Shown here piece after piece: positions 33,596-42,924 of a stretch of DNA of 64,000 nt (within the stretch, counting starts at the first letter, position 1; the number at the start of each line of letters is the position of its first letter). The DNA is from Rhodococcus sp. B50 (lineage in GTDB: Bacteria > Actinomycetota > Actinomycetes > Mycobacteriales > Mycobacteriaceae). Location of the stretch: positions 3,351,480-3,415,479 of the forward strand of contig NZ_WPAG02000002.1 of the NCBI RefSeq assembly GCF_013602415.1, written 5' to 3'. Made by a program: the position numbers and the translations under genes. The notes beneath the pieces are model-generated. The model was given only the letters and a program-made list of their open reading frames with translations. It had not been told where the DNA came from and did not search any database.

Positions 33596-34716
33596 TCCGC
33601 ACCGCGACCGCGGCGGTACTCCGCGAGTACGGTGCGCCGCTGCGACTCGAAACCGTCACCGTGCCCGAACTGCGCGACGACGAAGTGCTCGTAAGGATCC
33701 ACGGGGTCGGCATCTGCCACACCGATCTCACCGCCGCTGCGGGAGGCGTCCCCGTCCCGACGCCCGTCGTATTGGGCCACGAAGGAGCAGGAGTCGTCGT
33801 CGAAGTGGGGTCGGCGATCACCGGTCTCGCGGTCGGCGACCCGGTAGTCCTCGGATTCGACTCGTGCCGCACGTGCCGCAACTGCGCACGAGGACGACAC
33901 GCCTACTGCGCACGGTTCGCCCCGCTCAACTACGGCGGTGTGCGCGGCGACGGCACTACCGTGCTCCGCGACGCCGACGACACCCCGGTCCACGGCAACT
34001 GGTTCGGGCAGTCCTCGTTCTCTGCGCTCGTCGTGGCCACCGAACGCAATGCCGTGCGCCTGCCGGCCGACGTTCCGGTGGCGCTCGCCGGCCCGCTGGG
34101 TTGCGGTCTCGCGACCGGCGCCGGAACGGTACTGCGCGTGCTGCGTCCCGAATCCGGCTCGTCGATCGTCGTCTTCGGCCTCGGCGCCGTCGGCATGGCC
34201 GCGGTCATGGCCGCACGTATCGCCAAGTGCGGCACCATCATCGGAGTCGATCCCAATCCCCGTCGGCACGATCTGGCGCGCAGACTCGGCGCCACCGAGG
34301 CGCTCTCCTCTGCCGACCACGACGACCTCGGGCGTCACCTCCGTCGCCTCACCGGCGGTGGTGCCGATTACGCGGTGGAGTCCGTGGGCACCGAATCCGT
34401 GATCCGGCAGGCACTGTCGTCCCTCACCAGTCCCGGTGTCTGCGCCACGCTCGGATTGCGCGCCGGCCGCAATCCCGTCTCGATCGACCAGACCCACCTG
34501 CTGTCCGGGCGCACCCTGACCGGAGTCATCGAGGGTGACGCCGACCCCCACCGGTTCCTTCCCGAACTGGCCGCACTGTGGCGCGACGGACGCTTCCCCG
34601 TCGACGAACTCGTGCAGACCTTCGATTTCACGAAACTCGACGACGCGCTCGCCGCCGTCACATCCGGCGAGGTCGTCAAGGCAGTACTCACCTTCGACAT
34701 CCAGGGGAACACATGA
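33592..34716 (+). CDS. Zinc-dependent alcohol dehydrogenase (aryl-alcohol type)
   Basis: A 374-residue medium-chain dehydrogenase. Catalytic zinc region GVGICHTDL and GHEGAGVV, structural zinc cysteines CRTCRNCARGRHAYC, NAD motif GLGAVGMAA. The closest known families are XylB-like benzyl/aryl alcohol and geraniol-type dehydrogenases. The start shares ATGA with the double-TetR stop, and the end shares ATGA with the DUF4334 gene, giving a three-gene coupled operon. Confidence 0.9.
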   Translation: MIRTATAAVLREYGAPLRLETVTVPELRDDEVLVRIHGVGICHTDLTAAAGGVPVPTPVVLGHEGAGVVVEVGSAITGLAVGDPVVLGFDSCRTCRNCARGRHAYCARFAPLNYGGVRGDGTTVLRDADDTPVHGNWFGQSSFSALVVATERNAVRLPADVPVALAGPLGCGLATGAGTVLRVLRPESGSSIVVFGLGAVGMAAVMAARIAKCGTIIGVDPNPRRHDLARRLGATEALSSADHDDLGRHLRRLTGGGADYAVESVGTESVIRQALSSLTSPGVCATLGLRAGRNPVSIDQTHLLSGRTLTGVIEGDADPHRFLPELAALWRDGRFPVDELVQTFDFTKLDDALAAVTSGEVVKAVLTFDIQGNT

Positions 34717-35189
34717 ACGTCGTCCAGCGACTCGGGGAACTGCGCGCCCGTACCGACCGCATCGATCCTCGCGAACTCGATGCGCTGTGGGAGCATCTCA
34801 CTCCGGCAGGTATCGACGATCTCGTCGGATACCGGTGGAAGGGCTTCAGTTTCGACACCGGGCACCGCACCCACACGTTGCTCGGCACGTCGCGCTGGTA
34901 CGGAAAGACGTTCGCGTCGGCGTCCGAGGTCCAGCCGCTGGTGTGCTACGACGAGGACGGGCAGTTGTTCTCCGACACGAAGACCGGCCGGGGCGAAGCG
35001 AGCCTGTGGGAGATCGTGTTCCGCGGTGAGGTGACGGCGACGATGGTCTACGACGGCATGCCGGTCTTCGACCATTTCAAGAAGGTCGACGACGACACGG
35101 TCATCGGAGTGATGAACGGCAAGGGCTCGCTCGTGTTCGACGACGGTGAGCACTACTGGTTCGGCCTCGAGCGCGACACCGCCGTCTGA
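34713..35189 (+). CDS. GXWXG/DUF4334-domain protein
   Basis: A 158-residue soluble protein. An N-terminal GYRWKGFSFDTGH (GXWXG-type) motif is followed by a DUF4334 part with SLWEIVFRGEVTATMVYDGMPVFDHF. Proteins of this kind accompany dehydrogenases in degradation clusters; the function is unknown, and a lipocalin-like ligand-binding barrel is a reasonable guess. It is the third gene of the coupled operon and ends at a bidirectional terminator. Confidence 0.8.
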   Translation: MNVVQRLGELRARTDRIDPRELDALWEHLTPAGIDDLVGYRWKGFSFDTGHRTHTLLGTSRWYGKTFASASEVQPLVCYDEDGQLFSDTKTGRGEASLWEIVFRGEVTATMVYDGMPVFDHFKKVDDDTVIGVMNGKGSLVFDDGEHYWFGLERDTAV

Positions 35190-35206
35190 TCGATCTCGTC
35201 GGGCAG

Positions 35207-35246
35207 GAACGGAAGTGGCCGGACGCGTGCCCGGCCATTTCCGTTC
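35207..35246. terminator. Bidirectional terminator
   Basis: A 16-bp stem (35207-35222 with 35231-35246, one G-T wobble) lies between the convergent DUF4334 and MpaB genes. Confidence 0.85.
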
Positions 35247-35258
35247 TCGGCGAGGATC

Positions 35259-36116
35259 TCAGATGACGTGTCCGTGCGCCTTCATCCGGCGACGCATGTC
35301 GTTCAGGTAGTAGGTGGCCGAGAGCTGACGGATCGGCTTGGGCACCGCACGATAGATCGGCGGGACCACCTTCCAGAACAGATCGAACCGACGCTGGTCG
35401 CGCGGACTCCACGGCAGGGCGAATTCGTCGCGCATGCGCTGCGGGAGCAGCCCGATCGTCATGAAGCGCTGCAGCGGCATGAGCGCGCGGACGGGCAGCG
35501 GGGCGTCGCCACCGGTGAGCAGATTCCGGGTGAATGAACGCACCTTCACGTCGACCTCGAAGGTCGCGATCATCTCGTCCCAGTACTTGTCGAACTCCTC
35601 CCGCGTCTTCGGCCACATGTCGTCCCTGACCTGCAGGGCCGTGCCGTAGACCGCGGACTGGCGGTAGATGCGTTCGATGTCGGCCTCGGTGAGAGGGCCG
35701 AACATCCGCTGGTACATGTCGACGCCGTTGCGATACAGCGTTGCGGCGACCCACAACTGGAGTTCGGGATCGAAGGCGTTGTAGGTCTCCGAACGCACCG
35801 GGACGTGCGCCTTGTTGACCATCCGCACGATCTGCTTCTTCTCCTCGGGAGTCCCGAGGGTGACCGCGTAGACGTAGGTCATCGTGGTGCGCAGTCGGTC
35901 GAGAGGCCGCTGCAGGGTGCTGCTGTGGTCGGCGACGCCGTGCCCGACGCCGCGCGAGGCCAGCTGCAGGAGGACCGTCGCTCCGGCTCCGAGCAGGAGC
36001 ATCGACTCACCGACGAAGTCGGCCAGATCGACGGAGCCCGCCGGGAGCGGAGCAGGGGTCGTCACCGGTTCTTCGGTGGTGACGGCGGGGACGCGCTCTT
36101 CGGCGTGGGTCGTCAT
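35259..36116 (-). CDS. MpaB-family (DUF2236) oxygenase, copy 1
   Basis: A 285-residue mostly helical protein of the DUF2236/MpaB family, which includes the latex-clearing protein and mycophenolic-acid MpaB, haem-dependent oxygenases acting on hydrophobic compounds. Typical segments are RMVNKAHVPV, FDPELQLWVAATLY and YWDEMIATFEVD. The N-terminus is Pro/Thr-rich. It lies downstream of the GntR gene on the same strand, and a second family member sits on the other side of the regulator. Confidence 0.82.
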   Translation of the reverse strand: MTTHAEERVPAVTTEEPVTTPAPLPAGSVDLADFVGESMLLLGAGATVLLQLASRGVGHGVADHSSTLQRPLDRLRTTMTYVYAVTLGTPEEKKQIVRMVNKAHVPVRSETYNAFDPELQLWVAATLYRNGVDMYQRMFGPLTEADIERIYRQSAVYGTALQVRDDMWPKTREEFDKYWDEMIATFEVDVKVRSFTRNLLTGGDAPLPVRALMPLQRFMTIGLLPQRMRDEFALPWSPRDQRRFDLFWKVVPPIYRAVPKPIRQLSATYYLNDMRRRMKAHGHVI

Positions 36117-36137
36117 CGGAGGTCTCCTGATGGTGAA

Positions 36138-36181
36138 AGTACGGGTGCAGCACTGTCATACAAATTGTGCACACCCGTACT
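36138..36181. promoter_or_regulatory. Inverted repeat upstream of MpaB copy 1
   Basis: AGTACGGGTG (36138-36147) and CACCCGTACT (36172-36181) are perfect 10-bp arms 24 nt apart, in the gap between gntR and MpaB. A second palindrome GATAGGCA-AG-TGCCTATC (36184-36201) overlaps the gntR stop and could be its terminator. Confidence 0.55.
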
Positions 36182-36196
36182 CAGATAGGCAAGTGC

Positions 36197-36946
36197 CTAT
36201 CCGGTAGGCGAATCGACCCCTGCTCGCTCGCGGTGCGCGACCAGACGCGCGGCCGCATCCTCGAACTGCACGAGCGTTTGCGTGATCACCTCGCTGTGGT
36301 CCTGCGCGGTGAACGCCTCGATCAGTTTGATGTGCGATCGGACGGCGAGCGTGCCCCACTCGGCGTCCCGCGCGTAGAGGCGATACGGAATCGTGCGCGC
36401 GGCGGTGTTGAGGAACCATGCGAGCTTCGGACTGTCGGCGATGCGATTGAGTTCCCGATGGAAGTCGAACTCCGCGTCGGCGATCCGTTCGATGTCGGGT
36501 GTCACCCCGTCCGGAAGGACGACGAGCATGCGCAGTCGCTCGTTCAGCTCGGTCAGACGTTCGAGATCGGCCGGCGTGGCACGGTCGACCGCCCGGAGGG
36601 CGAGCTCGACGGCGATCTGCCCCTGCAACCAGAAGATGTCGTCGATATCGCCGCGGGTGAGCGGCGAGACCCGGTACCCACGATTCGGCGCGGACTCGAC
36701 CATCCCCTCACCGCGCAGCGTCAGCAACGCCTCCCGGACGGGAGTGACGCTCACGCCGAGTTCGACCGCAGTCTCGTCGAGCCGGATGAAATCGCCCGGA
36801 CGCAGGGCGCCCGACATGATCGATCCGCGGAGATGGCCGGCCACCTCGTCGGAAAGCTGCGGACGGCGCCGCATGGGCCCCTCCGAACGTCGGGATGCCG
36901 CAGCGCGATCCGTCGCGATCCCGGGGCTGCGTGTCGGTGCCGCCAT
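36197..36946 (-). CDS. GntR-family regulator (FCD/FadR type)
   Basis: A 249-residue regulator. Winged helix with RLDETAVELGVSVTPVREAL (about 58-77) and a C-terminal FCD domain with the metal-binding histidine pattern DFHRELNRIAD and RSHIKLIEAF. The ATG at 36946 follows AGGAG; a longer frame is open across the divergent promoter and is rejected. It is divergent from an aldehyde dehydrogenase gene, with three copies of its probable half-site in between, and MpaB copy 1 follows downstream. Confidence 0.9.
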   Translation of the reverse strand: MAAPTRSPGIATDRAAASRRSEGPMRRRPQLSDEVAGHLRGSIMSGALRPGDFIRLDETAVELGVSVTPVREALLTLRGEGMVESAPNRGYRVSPLTRGDIDDIFWLQGQIAVELALRAVDRATPADLERLTELNERLRMLVVLPDGVTPDIERIADAEFDFHRELNRIADSPKLAWFLNTAARTIPYRLYARDAEWGTLAVRSHIKLIEAFTAQDHSEVITQTLVQFEDAAARLVAHRERAGVDSPTG

Positions 36947-37011
36947 CGTGTCTCCTGTAGGAATCCGGACAACTGCGCACGGGGGTTGTCCAATTGGCCC
37001 GCGAACGCCTA

Positions 37012-37052
37012 ATGTGATGTCCACTACAGCTATCACATCAAATATATGTGAT
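37012..37052. promoter_or_regulatory. GntR operator cluster
   Basis: ATCACAT (37032-37038) and ATGTGAT (37046-37052) form an inverted repeat with a 7-nt AT-rich centre, and another ATGTGAT lies at 37012-37018. They fill the gap between gntR and the aldehyde dehydrogenase gene. Confidence 0.72.
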
Positions 37053-37076
37053 GTGGTCCACCAGGAAGTGTCGAAC

Positions 37077-38612
37077 ATGACCCAGAACCTCACCAGTCCG
37101 AAGAAGGCAAAGACCGCCTCGGACACGGCATCCACGACGGCGAACACCGACACCTTCGCCAGCCTCGATCCCCGGGACGGCGAGGTGATCGCCGAGTATC
37201 CCGTCGCCGATGAAGCCGCCGTGGGTGTGGCCGTCGAGCGCGCCCGCGTCGCCGCCCGCTGGTGGGAGGCGCAGGGCTTCCGCGGCCGTCGCGACTGGCT
37301 CCTCGAGTTCAAGAAGGCCATCGCGTCCGACGCGACGTCGCTCGCCTCGGTGGTCTCGAAGGAGACCGGCAAGCCCTTCGGCGATGCCTTCCTCGAGGTG
37401 ATGCTCGCTGTCGAGCACCTCGATTGGGCGGCCAAGAACGCGAAGAAGGTCCTCAAGCCACGTAAGGTGCCCTCGGGTGTCGCCAGCTTCAACCAGGCCG
37501 CGACCCTCGAGTACAAGCCGCTCGGCGTCATCGGCGTGATCGGTCCGTGGAACTACCCGGTGTACACGCCCATGGGTTCGATCGCCTACTCGCTGGCCGC
37601 CGGCAACGCCGTCGTGTTCAAGCCGAGCGAGCTCACCCCGGGCGTCGCGAAGTGGCTCGAGGACAAGTGGAACTCGATCGCTCCCACTCAGCCCGTCTTC
37701 CAGGTGATCACCGGCCTCGGTGAGACGGGTTCGGCGCTCGTGCGTTCGGGTGTCGACAAGGTCGCGTTCACCGGCTCCGGCCCCACCGCGCGCAAGGTCA
37801 TGGCGGTGTGCGCCGAGTCGCTCACCCCGCTCGTCGCCGAGTGCGGCGGCAAGGACGCGATGATCGTCGCGGCCGACGCGAACATCGACGAGGCCGTCGA
37901 GTTCGCAGCGTTCGGTGCCTTCGGCAACGCCGGCCAGACCTGCGCGGGCGTCGAGCGCATCTACGTCGAGGAGCCTGTCTACCGCGAGTTCCTCGACAAG
38001 CTCACCGCCACCGTCGAGCGCGCGAAGCCGGGCGGCGACGAGAACTCGACCTACGGCCCCATGACGCTTCCCCGCCAGGTCGACATCGTCCGCAGCCACA
38101 TCGAGGACGCCCTGTCGTCCGGCGGCAAGGCCGTCCTCGGTGGACTCGAGTCGGTGCAGGAACGCATCGTCGAACCCGTCATACTCACCGACGTGCCCGA
38201 GACCTCGGCCGCGGTGTGCGAGGAGACCTTCGGCCCGACGGTCGTCGTCAACAAGGTCCGCGACCTCGACGAGGCCGTCGAGCGCGCCAACGGCACGAAC
38301 TACGGGCTCGGGGCGTCGATCTTCACGCGCAACAAGAAGAAGGGCCGTCAGCTCGCCGAGCGCCTGCGCAACGGCATGGTGTCGGTCAACTCGGTGCTCG
38401 GTTTCGCCGCCATCGCGTCGCTGCCCTTCGGCGGCATCGGCGAGTCGGGCTTCGGCCGCATCCACGGCGCCGACGGTCTGCGCGAGTTCAGCCGTCCCAA
38501 GTCCGTCACGGTGGCGAAGTTCAGCTCGCCGCTCAAGCTCATGAGCCTCGAGCGCCCGGAGCGCGACCTGAAGATTTCGCAGGCGATGCTCAAGTTCATG
38601 CACGGAAGGTGA
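37077..38612 (+). CDS. NAD(P)-dependent aldehyde dehydrogenase
   Basis: A 511-residue aldehyde dehydrogenase oxidising an aldehyde to the acid. Coenzyme region [23 protein letters not shown], catalytic glutamate in [10 protein letters not shown] and nucleophile cysteine in [15 protein letters not shown]-terminal hydrophobic/basic residues ([12 protein letters not shown]) resemble the membrane-associated long-chain ALDH group (also labelled succinic semialdehyde dehydrogenase). The ATG at 37077 has AGGAAG upstream. Its stop codon is 4 nt from the second MpaB gene, so the two are co-expressed; a hydrophobic aldehyde made by MpaB is a plausible substrate. Confidence 0.9.
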   Translation: MTQNLTSPKKAKTASDTASTTANTDTFASLDPRDGEVIAEYPVADEAAVGVAVERARVAARWWEAQGFRGRRDWLLEFKKAIASDATSLASVVSKETGKPFGDAFLEVMLAVEHLDWAAKNAKKVLKPRKVPSGVASFNQAATLEYKPLGVIGVIGPWNYPVYTPMGSIAYSLAAGNAVVFKPSELTPGVAKWLEDKWNSIAPTQPVFQVITGLGETGSALVRSGVDKVAFTGSGPTARKVMAVCAESLTPLVAECGGKDAMIVAADANIDEAVEFAAFGAFGNAGQTCAGVERIYVEEPVYREFLDKLTATVERAKPGGDENSTYGPMTLPRQVDIVRSHIEDALSSGGKAVLGGLESVQERIVEPVILTDVPETSAAVCEETFGPTVVVNKVRDLDEAVERANGTNYGLGASIFTRNKKKGRQLAERLRNGMVSVNSVLGFAAIASLPFGGIGESGFGRIHGADGLREFSRPKSVTVAKFSSPLKLMSLERPERDLKISQAMLKFMHGR

Positions 38613-38616
38613 GCCG

Positions 38617-39582
38617 ATGACGACCACTCCCCCGCGTACCCGCAGTCGCAAGCCGGCCGTCGTCGCGGCACCCGAGGCACGTATCGAGAAGGCCGGTACG
38701 TTCCCGCCCCCGAACAGGGATCCGCACCCGAAGCGCGGGCGGATGGGATGGCTGAAGGTCATCGAAGGGCTCGACCCGGTCACCCAGCATCAGGACATCG
38801 TGCGTATCACCGCCGGCTACGAGTTCCCGTGGGACTACCAGCGCTCGCTGGAGTTCGCGCTGTTCCGGACGTACTGCGTCCCGACCGTCTCGGAGTTGCT
38901 CGCGCGCACCGGTGAGTTCGAGAAGCGCCCGCAGAAGCGGTACGACGACACCGCACTGCTCATGGCCGAGCTGGTCGAGCACGGCTACGACGCCGAGCGC
39001 GGTCGCGAGTCGCTGCGCACCATCAACCGGATGCACGGCAAGTACTCGATCGACAACGACGACATGCTGTACGTGCTGTCGACCTTCGTGTACGACCCGC
39101 TCGATTGGATCGACCGCTACGGGTGGCGTCGTCTGCATCCGAAGGAGCGTCTGGCGTCGTTCTACTTCTACCGCCAGGTGGGCATCCGGATGGGTATCAA
39201 GGACATCCCGGAGTCGTTCCAGGAGTTCCACCGGTTCAAGCTCGAATACGAACGCGAGAAGTTCACCTACAGTGACGACAACCACGCCATCGGCACCTAC
39301 ACGCTGCGACTGTTCCAGTCGTGGTACCCGACGGTGCTGCACAAGGGCATCGAGAAGGTCGTCTTCGCCCTGATCGACGACCGCATGGCGGCGGCGTTCG
39401 GTTTCCCGAAGAGCTCGCCGCAGCTGACGGAGATCGTCGAGGGGGCACTGCGGGCACGGTCGGCGTTCGTGCGGCGACTGCCGAAACGACGCGTATCGCT
39501 GTCGGCGGGGAATGCAACGAATCGGACGTACCCCGGTTACCCCCTCGGTTACCGTCCGAGCGATCTCGGCGTGGAGCACTGA
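38617..39582 (+). CDS. MpaB-family (DUF2236) oxygenase, copy 2
   Basis: A 321-residue DUF2236 protein of another subgroup than copy 1. Characteristic motifs are YEFPWDYQRSLEFALFRTYC, RMHGKYSIDNDDMLYVLSTF and YGWRRLHPKERLASFYFYRQ; the conserved His of RMHGKY is a candidate haem or substrate ligand. The C-terminal 40 residues are basic. It is transcribed with the aldehyde dehydrogenase and ends near a perfect bidirectional terminator. Confidence 0.85.
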   Translation: MTTTPPRTRSRKPAVVAAPEARIEKAGTFPPPNRDPHPKRGRMGWLKVIEGLDPVTQHQDIVRITAGYEFPWDYQRSLEFALFRTYCVPTVSELLARTGEFEKRPQKRYDDTALLMAELVEHGYDAERGRESLRTINRMHGKYSIDNDDMLYVLSTFVYDPLDWIDRYGWRRLHPKERLASFYFYRQVGIRMGIKDIPESFQEFHRFKLEYEREKFTYSDDNHAIGTYTLRLFQSWYPTVLHKGIEKVVFALIDDRMAAAFGFPKSSPQLTEIVEGALRARSAFVRRLPKRRVSLSAGNATNRTYPGYPLGYRPSDLGVEH

Positions 39583-39643
39583 CACCCGCCATACGCAGAG
39601 CGTGGCGCATCGACCACGCAGATACCTGGGGGACAGGAGGGTC

Positions 39644-39681
39644 GGCCCCGCATTCCGGTTTCACAACCGGAATGCGGGGCC
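39644..39681. terminator. Bidirectional terminator
   Basis: A perfect 17-bp stem (39644-39660 with 39665-39681) with loop TCAC, between the convergent MpaB copy 2 and MFS genes. Confidence 0.92.
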
Positions 39682-39710
39682 GTAACTGTCGTCGGGGAAG
39701 CCCGGGTGGT

Positions 39711-41189
39711 TCAGCTCGTGACCGGACGCAGGACCTGCTTCGACGGGAGCGCGAAGCCCGAGACGAAGACGATCACGGCGCATCCGGCGCACACGAGATA
39801 CGCGATCACGAAGCCCGCGGTGCCGATGCCGAGCCCACCACCGAGGGTGTGGGCCGCGAGCACCGACGCGACCACCGCGCTGCACACGGTGCTGCCCACG
39901 GTGCGGAGCAGGACGTTGACGCCGTTCGCCGCCGCGTTCTGCGACAGGGGCACCGCGCCGAGCAGGAGTACCGGAAGCGTGCAGTACACCAGCGACGTGC
40001 CGATGGCCGCGACGAAGATGGCGACCACCACGACCCACAGCGGTTTGCCGGGCACCGCGTGGACGCTGTAACCGGCGAGCAGGAAGACCGCTCCCGTCAT
40101 GATCGTGATCTTGGGTCCGAAGCGCTCGGTGATCCGGGAGGCCACGATCGCGAAGATCATCATCGCGAAGCTCGCCGCGAGCTGGCACGCCGCGGCCTGG
40201 AGGATGGTCAGGTCGTATCCGGCCCCGTGCGCGGACGACGCCTGCAGCAACTGGGTGGTGATGAGGGTGTTGCCGTAGAAGGCGAACCCGACGAGCAGCG
40301 CCGACAGGTGCGGTGCGAGGACGGAGCGGCGGGCCGAGACGCGGAGGTCGACGAGCGGGTTGCGGTTGCGCAATTGTTGCACGCCCCAGAGCACGAACAG
40401 CAGCACCGCCGCGGCGAACGAGAGCAGCACTGCAGGACTCGTCCAGCCCCATGTGCTGCCCTGGGTGATGGGCACGAGCAGGCACACCAGGGCGGCGGAC
40501 AGGCCGGCGGCACCTACCGCGTCGAAACGACCACCGGTGCGGCTGCTCGACTCCGGGATGACGATCCACGCCGCGAGGGCCACACCGGCCCCGATGGCGG
40601 CGGTGATCCAGAAGAGCAGGTGCCAGTCGGCGAACTGGACGATGGCGGCTGCGAACGGGATGCCGACCGCGGTACCGATACCGAGGGTCGAACTGAGCAT
40701 CGCGATCGAGCGCTCCACCCGATCGCGGGGCAGGACCTCCCGGAGGATCGCCATGCCGATGGGCAGTACGGCCGCACCGGCGCCCTGCAGTCCGCGGGCG
40801 AGGATGAGCAATCCGATGTCGGAGGTCAGCGCGCAGACCAGCGAGCCGAGGGTCATGAGTGCGAATGCGATGAGCAGCATCCGCTTCTTGCCGATCATGT
40901 CGGCGAGACGGCCGAAGATGGGCGTCATCACCGCACCGACCAGCAGTGTGCTCGTCACCAGCCACGACACCGCGGTGGGTCCGGCGCCGGTGAAGCCCGG
41001 CATGCTCGGCAGGAGCGGCACCATGACGGTCTGCATGATGGCCTGGAAGACGGCTCCCACCGCGAGGACCGGGAAGACGAGGTGCCCCAGGTCGCGTCGC
41101 TTCTTCTCCGTAGCTCCCGACGCCGAGCGCGTCGGAGCGGAGGCGGACCTACCCGGTACGTGCAGGCGCAGAGGGAGCGAGATCGACAT
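39711..41189 (-). CDS. MFS drug-efflux transporter (DHA2/EmrB type)
   Basis: A 492-residue transporter with about 14 hydrophobic helices. The A-motif GRLADMIGKKRMLL (between helices 2 and 3) and the C-motif region GTAVGIPFAAAIV mark a proton-driven drug exporter. The ATG at 41189 follows GGAGGG. A 42-bp operator covers its promoter, and a TetR gene lies directly upstream on the same strand, a classical pump-repressor pair. Confidence 0.9.
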   Translation of the reverse strand: MSISLPLRLHVPGRSASAPTRSASGATEKKRRDLGHLVFPVLAVGAVFQAIMQTVMVPLLPSMPGFTGAGPTAVSWLVTSTLLVGAVMTPIFGRLADMIGKKRMLLIAFALMTLGSLVCALTSDIGLLILARGLQGAGAAVLPIGMAILREVLPRDRVERSIAMLSSTLGIGTAVGIPFAAAIVQFADWHLLFWITAAIGAGVALAAWIVIPESSSRTGGRFDAVGAAGLSAALVCLLVPITQGSTWGWTSPAVLLSFAAAVLLFVLWGVQQLRNRNPLVDLRVSARRSVLAPHLSALLVGFAFYGNTLITTQLLQASSAHGAGYDLTILQAAACQLAASFAMMIFAIVASRITERFGPKITIMTGAVFLLAGYSVHAVPGKPLWVVVVAIFVAAIGTSLVYCTLPVLLLGAVPLSQNAAANGVNVLLRTVGSTVCSAVVASVLAAHTLGGGLGIGTAGFVIAYLVCAGCAVIVFVSGFALPSKQVLRPVTS

Positions 41190-41210
41190 CGACGCCCTCC
41201 TCACCGAATA

Positions 41211-41257
41211 GGTAAATAGCCGTTCACCACATTAGGTGAACGGCCATTTACCCTCAA
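41211..41257 (-). promoter_or_regulatory. MFS promoter with 42-bp TetR operator
   Basis: GGTAAATAGCCGTTCACC (41211-41228) and GGTGAACGGCCATTTACC (41235-41252) are 18-bp arms with one mismatch. On the minus strand TTGAGG (41252-41257) and TAATGT (41229-41234) are spaced 17 nt, so the -10 lies exactly in the 6-nt centre and the arms cover the spacer and start site. Confidence 0.88.
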
Positions 41258-41284
41258 GGGGAGTGACCAAAGTCATTTCAGTGG

Positions 41285-41884
41285 CTAAGAACCGTCTCCG
41301 TCGAGCAGTCGCTGCACCAGCGGCGCGTACAGCGCCACCACATCCTCGACTCTGCCGGTCGCGCGTTCCTGCATCATCCGACGACGCATGATCGCCAACC
41401 CCATCACCGCCGACATCGCCAGCTCGGCCCGGAGACGGGCATCCGGCCCCGGAAGACGCGCGGCGAGCGCGTCGATCATCTGCGCGGAGTAGTTGTCGCG
41501 GAGCATGCGATTACTCTCCTCGCTACCCCCACTCATGAACAGAATGTTCATCGACAACGGCTTGTAGGGCTCGAGCGGGCGAGCGAGCATCGCCACCATC
41601 CGCTCGCCCAGACTCTCGAGCGGACCGTCGAACAACACCTGCGCGCCGTACTGGAAGTCGACGAGCTCTTCGTACAACTGCTCCTTCGAACCGAAGTACT
41701 TGATGATCAGCGGTGCGCTGACACCCGCTTCCTCCGCGATGTCCTTGAGGGTGATGTCGCGGTAGGGGCGCGTCGCGAACGCCTTGCCGGCCGCGTCGAT
41801 GATCAACTTCCTCGTCTCGTCGGAAGTTCGGCGACGCTTCTCGGGCTCCCCTCGGTGCGATGCCTCCGTGCTGCGCACGGTCAC
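41285..41884 (-). CDS. TetR-family regulator of the MFS exporter
   Basis: A 199-residue regulator with helix-turn-helix [21 protein letters not shown] (about 44-64) and a helical ligand domain. The GTG at 41884 shares GTGA with the recR stop codon, so it is translationally coupled to recR, while the MFS gene downstream has its own promoter and operator. Thus the repressor is expressed constantly with a housekeeping gene. The drug or metabolite it senses is unknown. Confidence 0.88.
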   Translation of the reverse strand: MTVRSTEASHRGEPEKRRRTSDETRKLIIDAAGKAFATRPYRDITLKDIAEEAGVSAPLIIKYFGSKEQLYEELVDFQYGAQVLFDGPLESLGERMVAMLARPLEPYKPLSMNILFMSGGSEESNRMLRDNYSAQMIDALAARLPGPDARLRAELAMSAVMGLAIMRRRMMQERATGRVEDVVALYAPLVQRLLDGDGS

Positions 41885-42489
41885 ATCGCCCGCCTCCCCG
41901 ACAACGCTCGTCCCAGGGTCAGCTCGTCCGCGAACTCGAGATCGCCGCCCATCGGCAGACCCGAGGCCAGGCGTGTCACGCTCAGGCCCGGGAAGTCGCG
42001 GAGCATCCGCACCAGATAGGTGGCGGTCGCCTCGCCCTCGGTGTTGGGGTCGGTCGCGATGATCACCTCGGAGACGTCGACACCGTCCTCCTGGTTACCG
42101 ATCCGGGTGAGCAGTTCGCGGATGTGCAGTTGGTCGGGGCCCACACCGTTGAGCGGGTCGAGGGCACCGCCGAGCACGTGATAGCGCCCCCGGAACTCGC
42201 GGGTGCGCTCGATCGCCTGCACGTCCTTGGGTTCCTCGACCACACAGATCACCGTGCGGTCGCGACGAGGATCGGAGCAGATGCGGCACCGCTGCTGGTC
42301 CGAGACGGTGCCACAGACCTCGCAGAACTGCACACCGTCGCGGATCCGCTGCAGCGCCGCCTGCAGGCGGTCGATCTCGGGCGGCTCGACCGAGAGCAGA
42401 TGGAACGCGATGCGCTGGGCACTCTTCGGGCCGACGCCCGGAAGCTTGCCCAGCTCGTCGATGAGGTCCTGTACCGGTCCTTCGTACAA
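41881..42489 (-). CDS. recR: Recombination mediator RecR
   Basis: A 202-residue protein that works with RecF/RecO in loading RecA at gaps. Helix-hairpin-helix [18 protein letters not shown], the zinc finger [16 protein letters not shown] and the Toprim domain from [11 protein letters not shown] to the end are all intact. It follows ybaB by 9 nt, the usual pairing, and overlaps the tetR start by 4 nt. Confidence 0.97.
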   Translation of the reverse strand: MYEGPVQDLIDELGKLPGVGPKSAQRIAFHLLSVEPPEIDRLQAALQRIRDGVQFCEVCGTVSDQQRCRICSDPRRDRTVICVVEEPKDVQAIERTREFRGRYHVLGGALDPLNGVGPDQLHIRELLTRIGNQEDGVDVSEVIIATDPNTEGEATATYLVRMLRDFPGLSVTRLASGLPMGGDLEFADELTLGRALSGRRAM

Positions 42490-42498
42490 CGCCGACCT

Positions 42499-42840
42499 CT
42501 AGAAACCGGGCAGGCCGGGGATTCCGCCGCCGAGCCCACCCGCGAGCGGGCCGAGCTTTTCGGCCGCGATGTCCTGGGCCTTCGCCGAGGCATCCGCGAT
42601 CGCACCGACCACGAGATCCTGCAGGGTCTCGACGTCGTCGGGATCGACGACCTTCGGGTCGATCTTCACGGACACGACCTCGCCCGTGCCCTTCACCGTC
42701 GCCGTGACGAGACCACCGCCGGCCTGGCCGGTGACCTCCGCCTGCGCCATCTCGTTCTGCGCAGCGACGAGCTGTTGCTGCATCTGCTGGGCCTGGGCGA
42801 GGAGTTGCTGCATGTCGGGCATTCCACCACCGGGTTGCAC
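42499..42840 (-). CDS. YbaB/EbfC nucleoid-associated protein
   Basis: A 113-residue small DNA-binding protein. [22 protein letters not shown] is the N-terminal coiled helix and [20 protein letters not shown] the central sheet of the YbaB fold; the C-terminus is Gly-rich ([15 protein letters not shown]). It precedes recR in the conserved ybaB-recR order; dnaX, usually upstream in other bacteria, is absent here. Confidence 0.95.
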   Translation of the reverse strand: MQPGGGMPDMQQLLAQAQQMQQQLVAAQNEMAQAEVTGQAGGGLVTATVKGTGEVVSVKIDPKVVDPDDVETLQDLVVGAIADASAKAQDIAAEKLGPLAGGLGGGIPGLPGF

Positions 42841-42924
42841 GGCACGTCCTTTCTGAAGTGTGTACGCCAGCCTAGTCGCGGCGCATCGTGGTCGGCACGG
42901 ACGCCGAGATCGACGAAACCGAGG

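Noticed and set aside
36138..37052. Clustered repeats considered as a CRISPR array
   Set aside because: The repeats are 7-10 nt, irregularly spaced and palindromic, without uniform spacers or cas genes.
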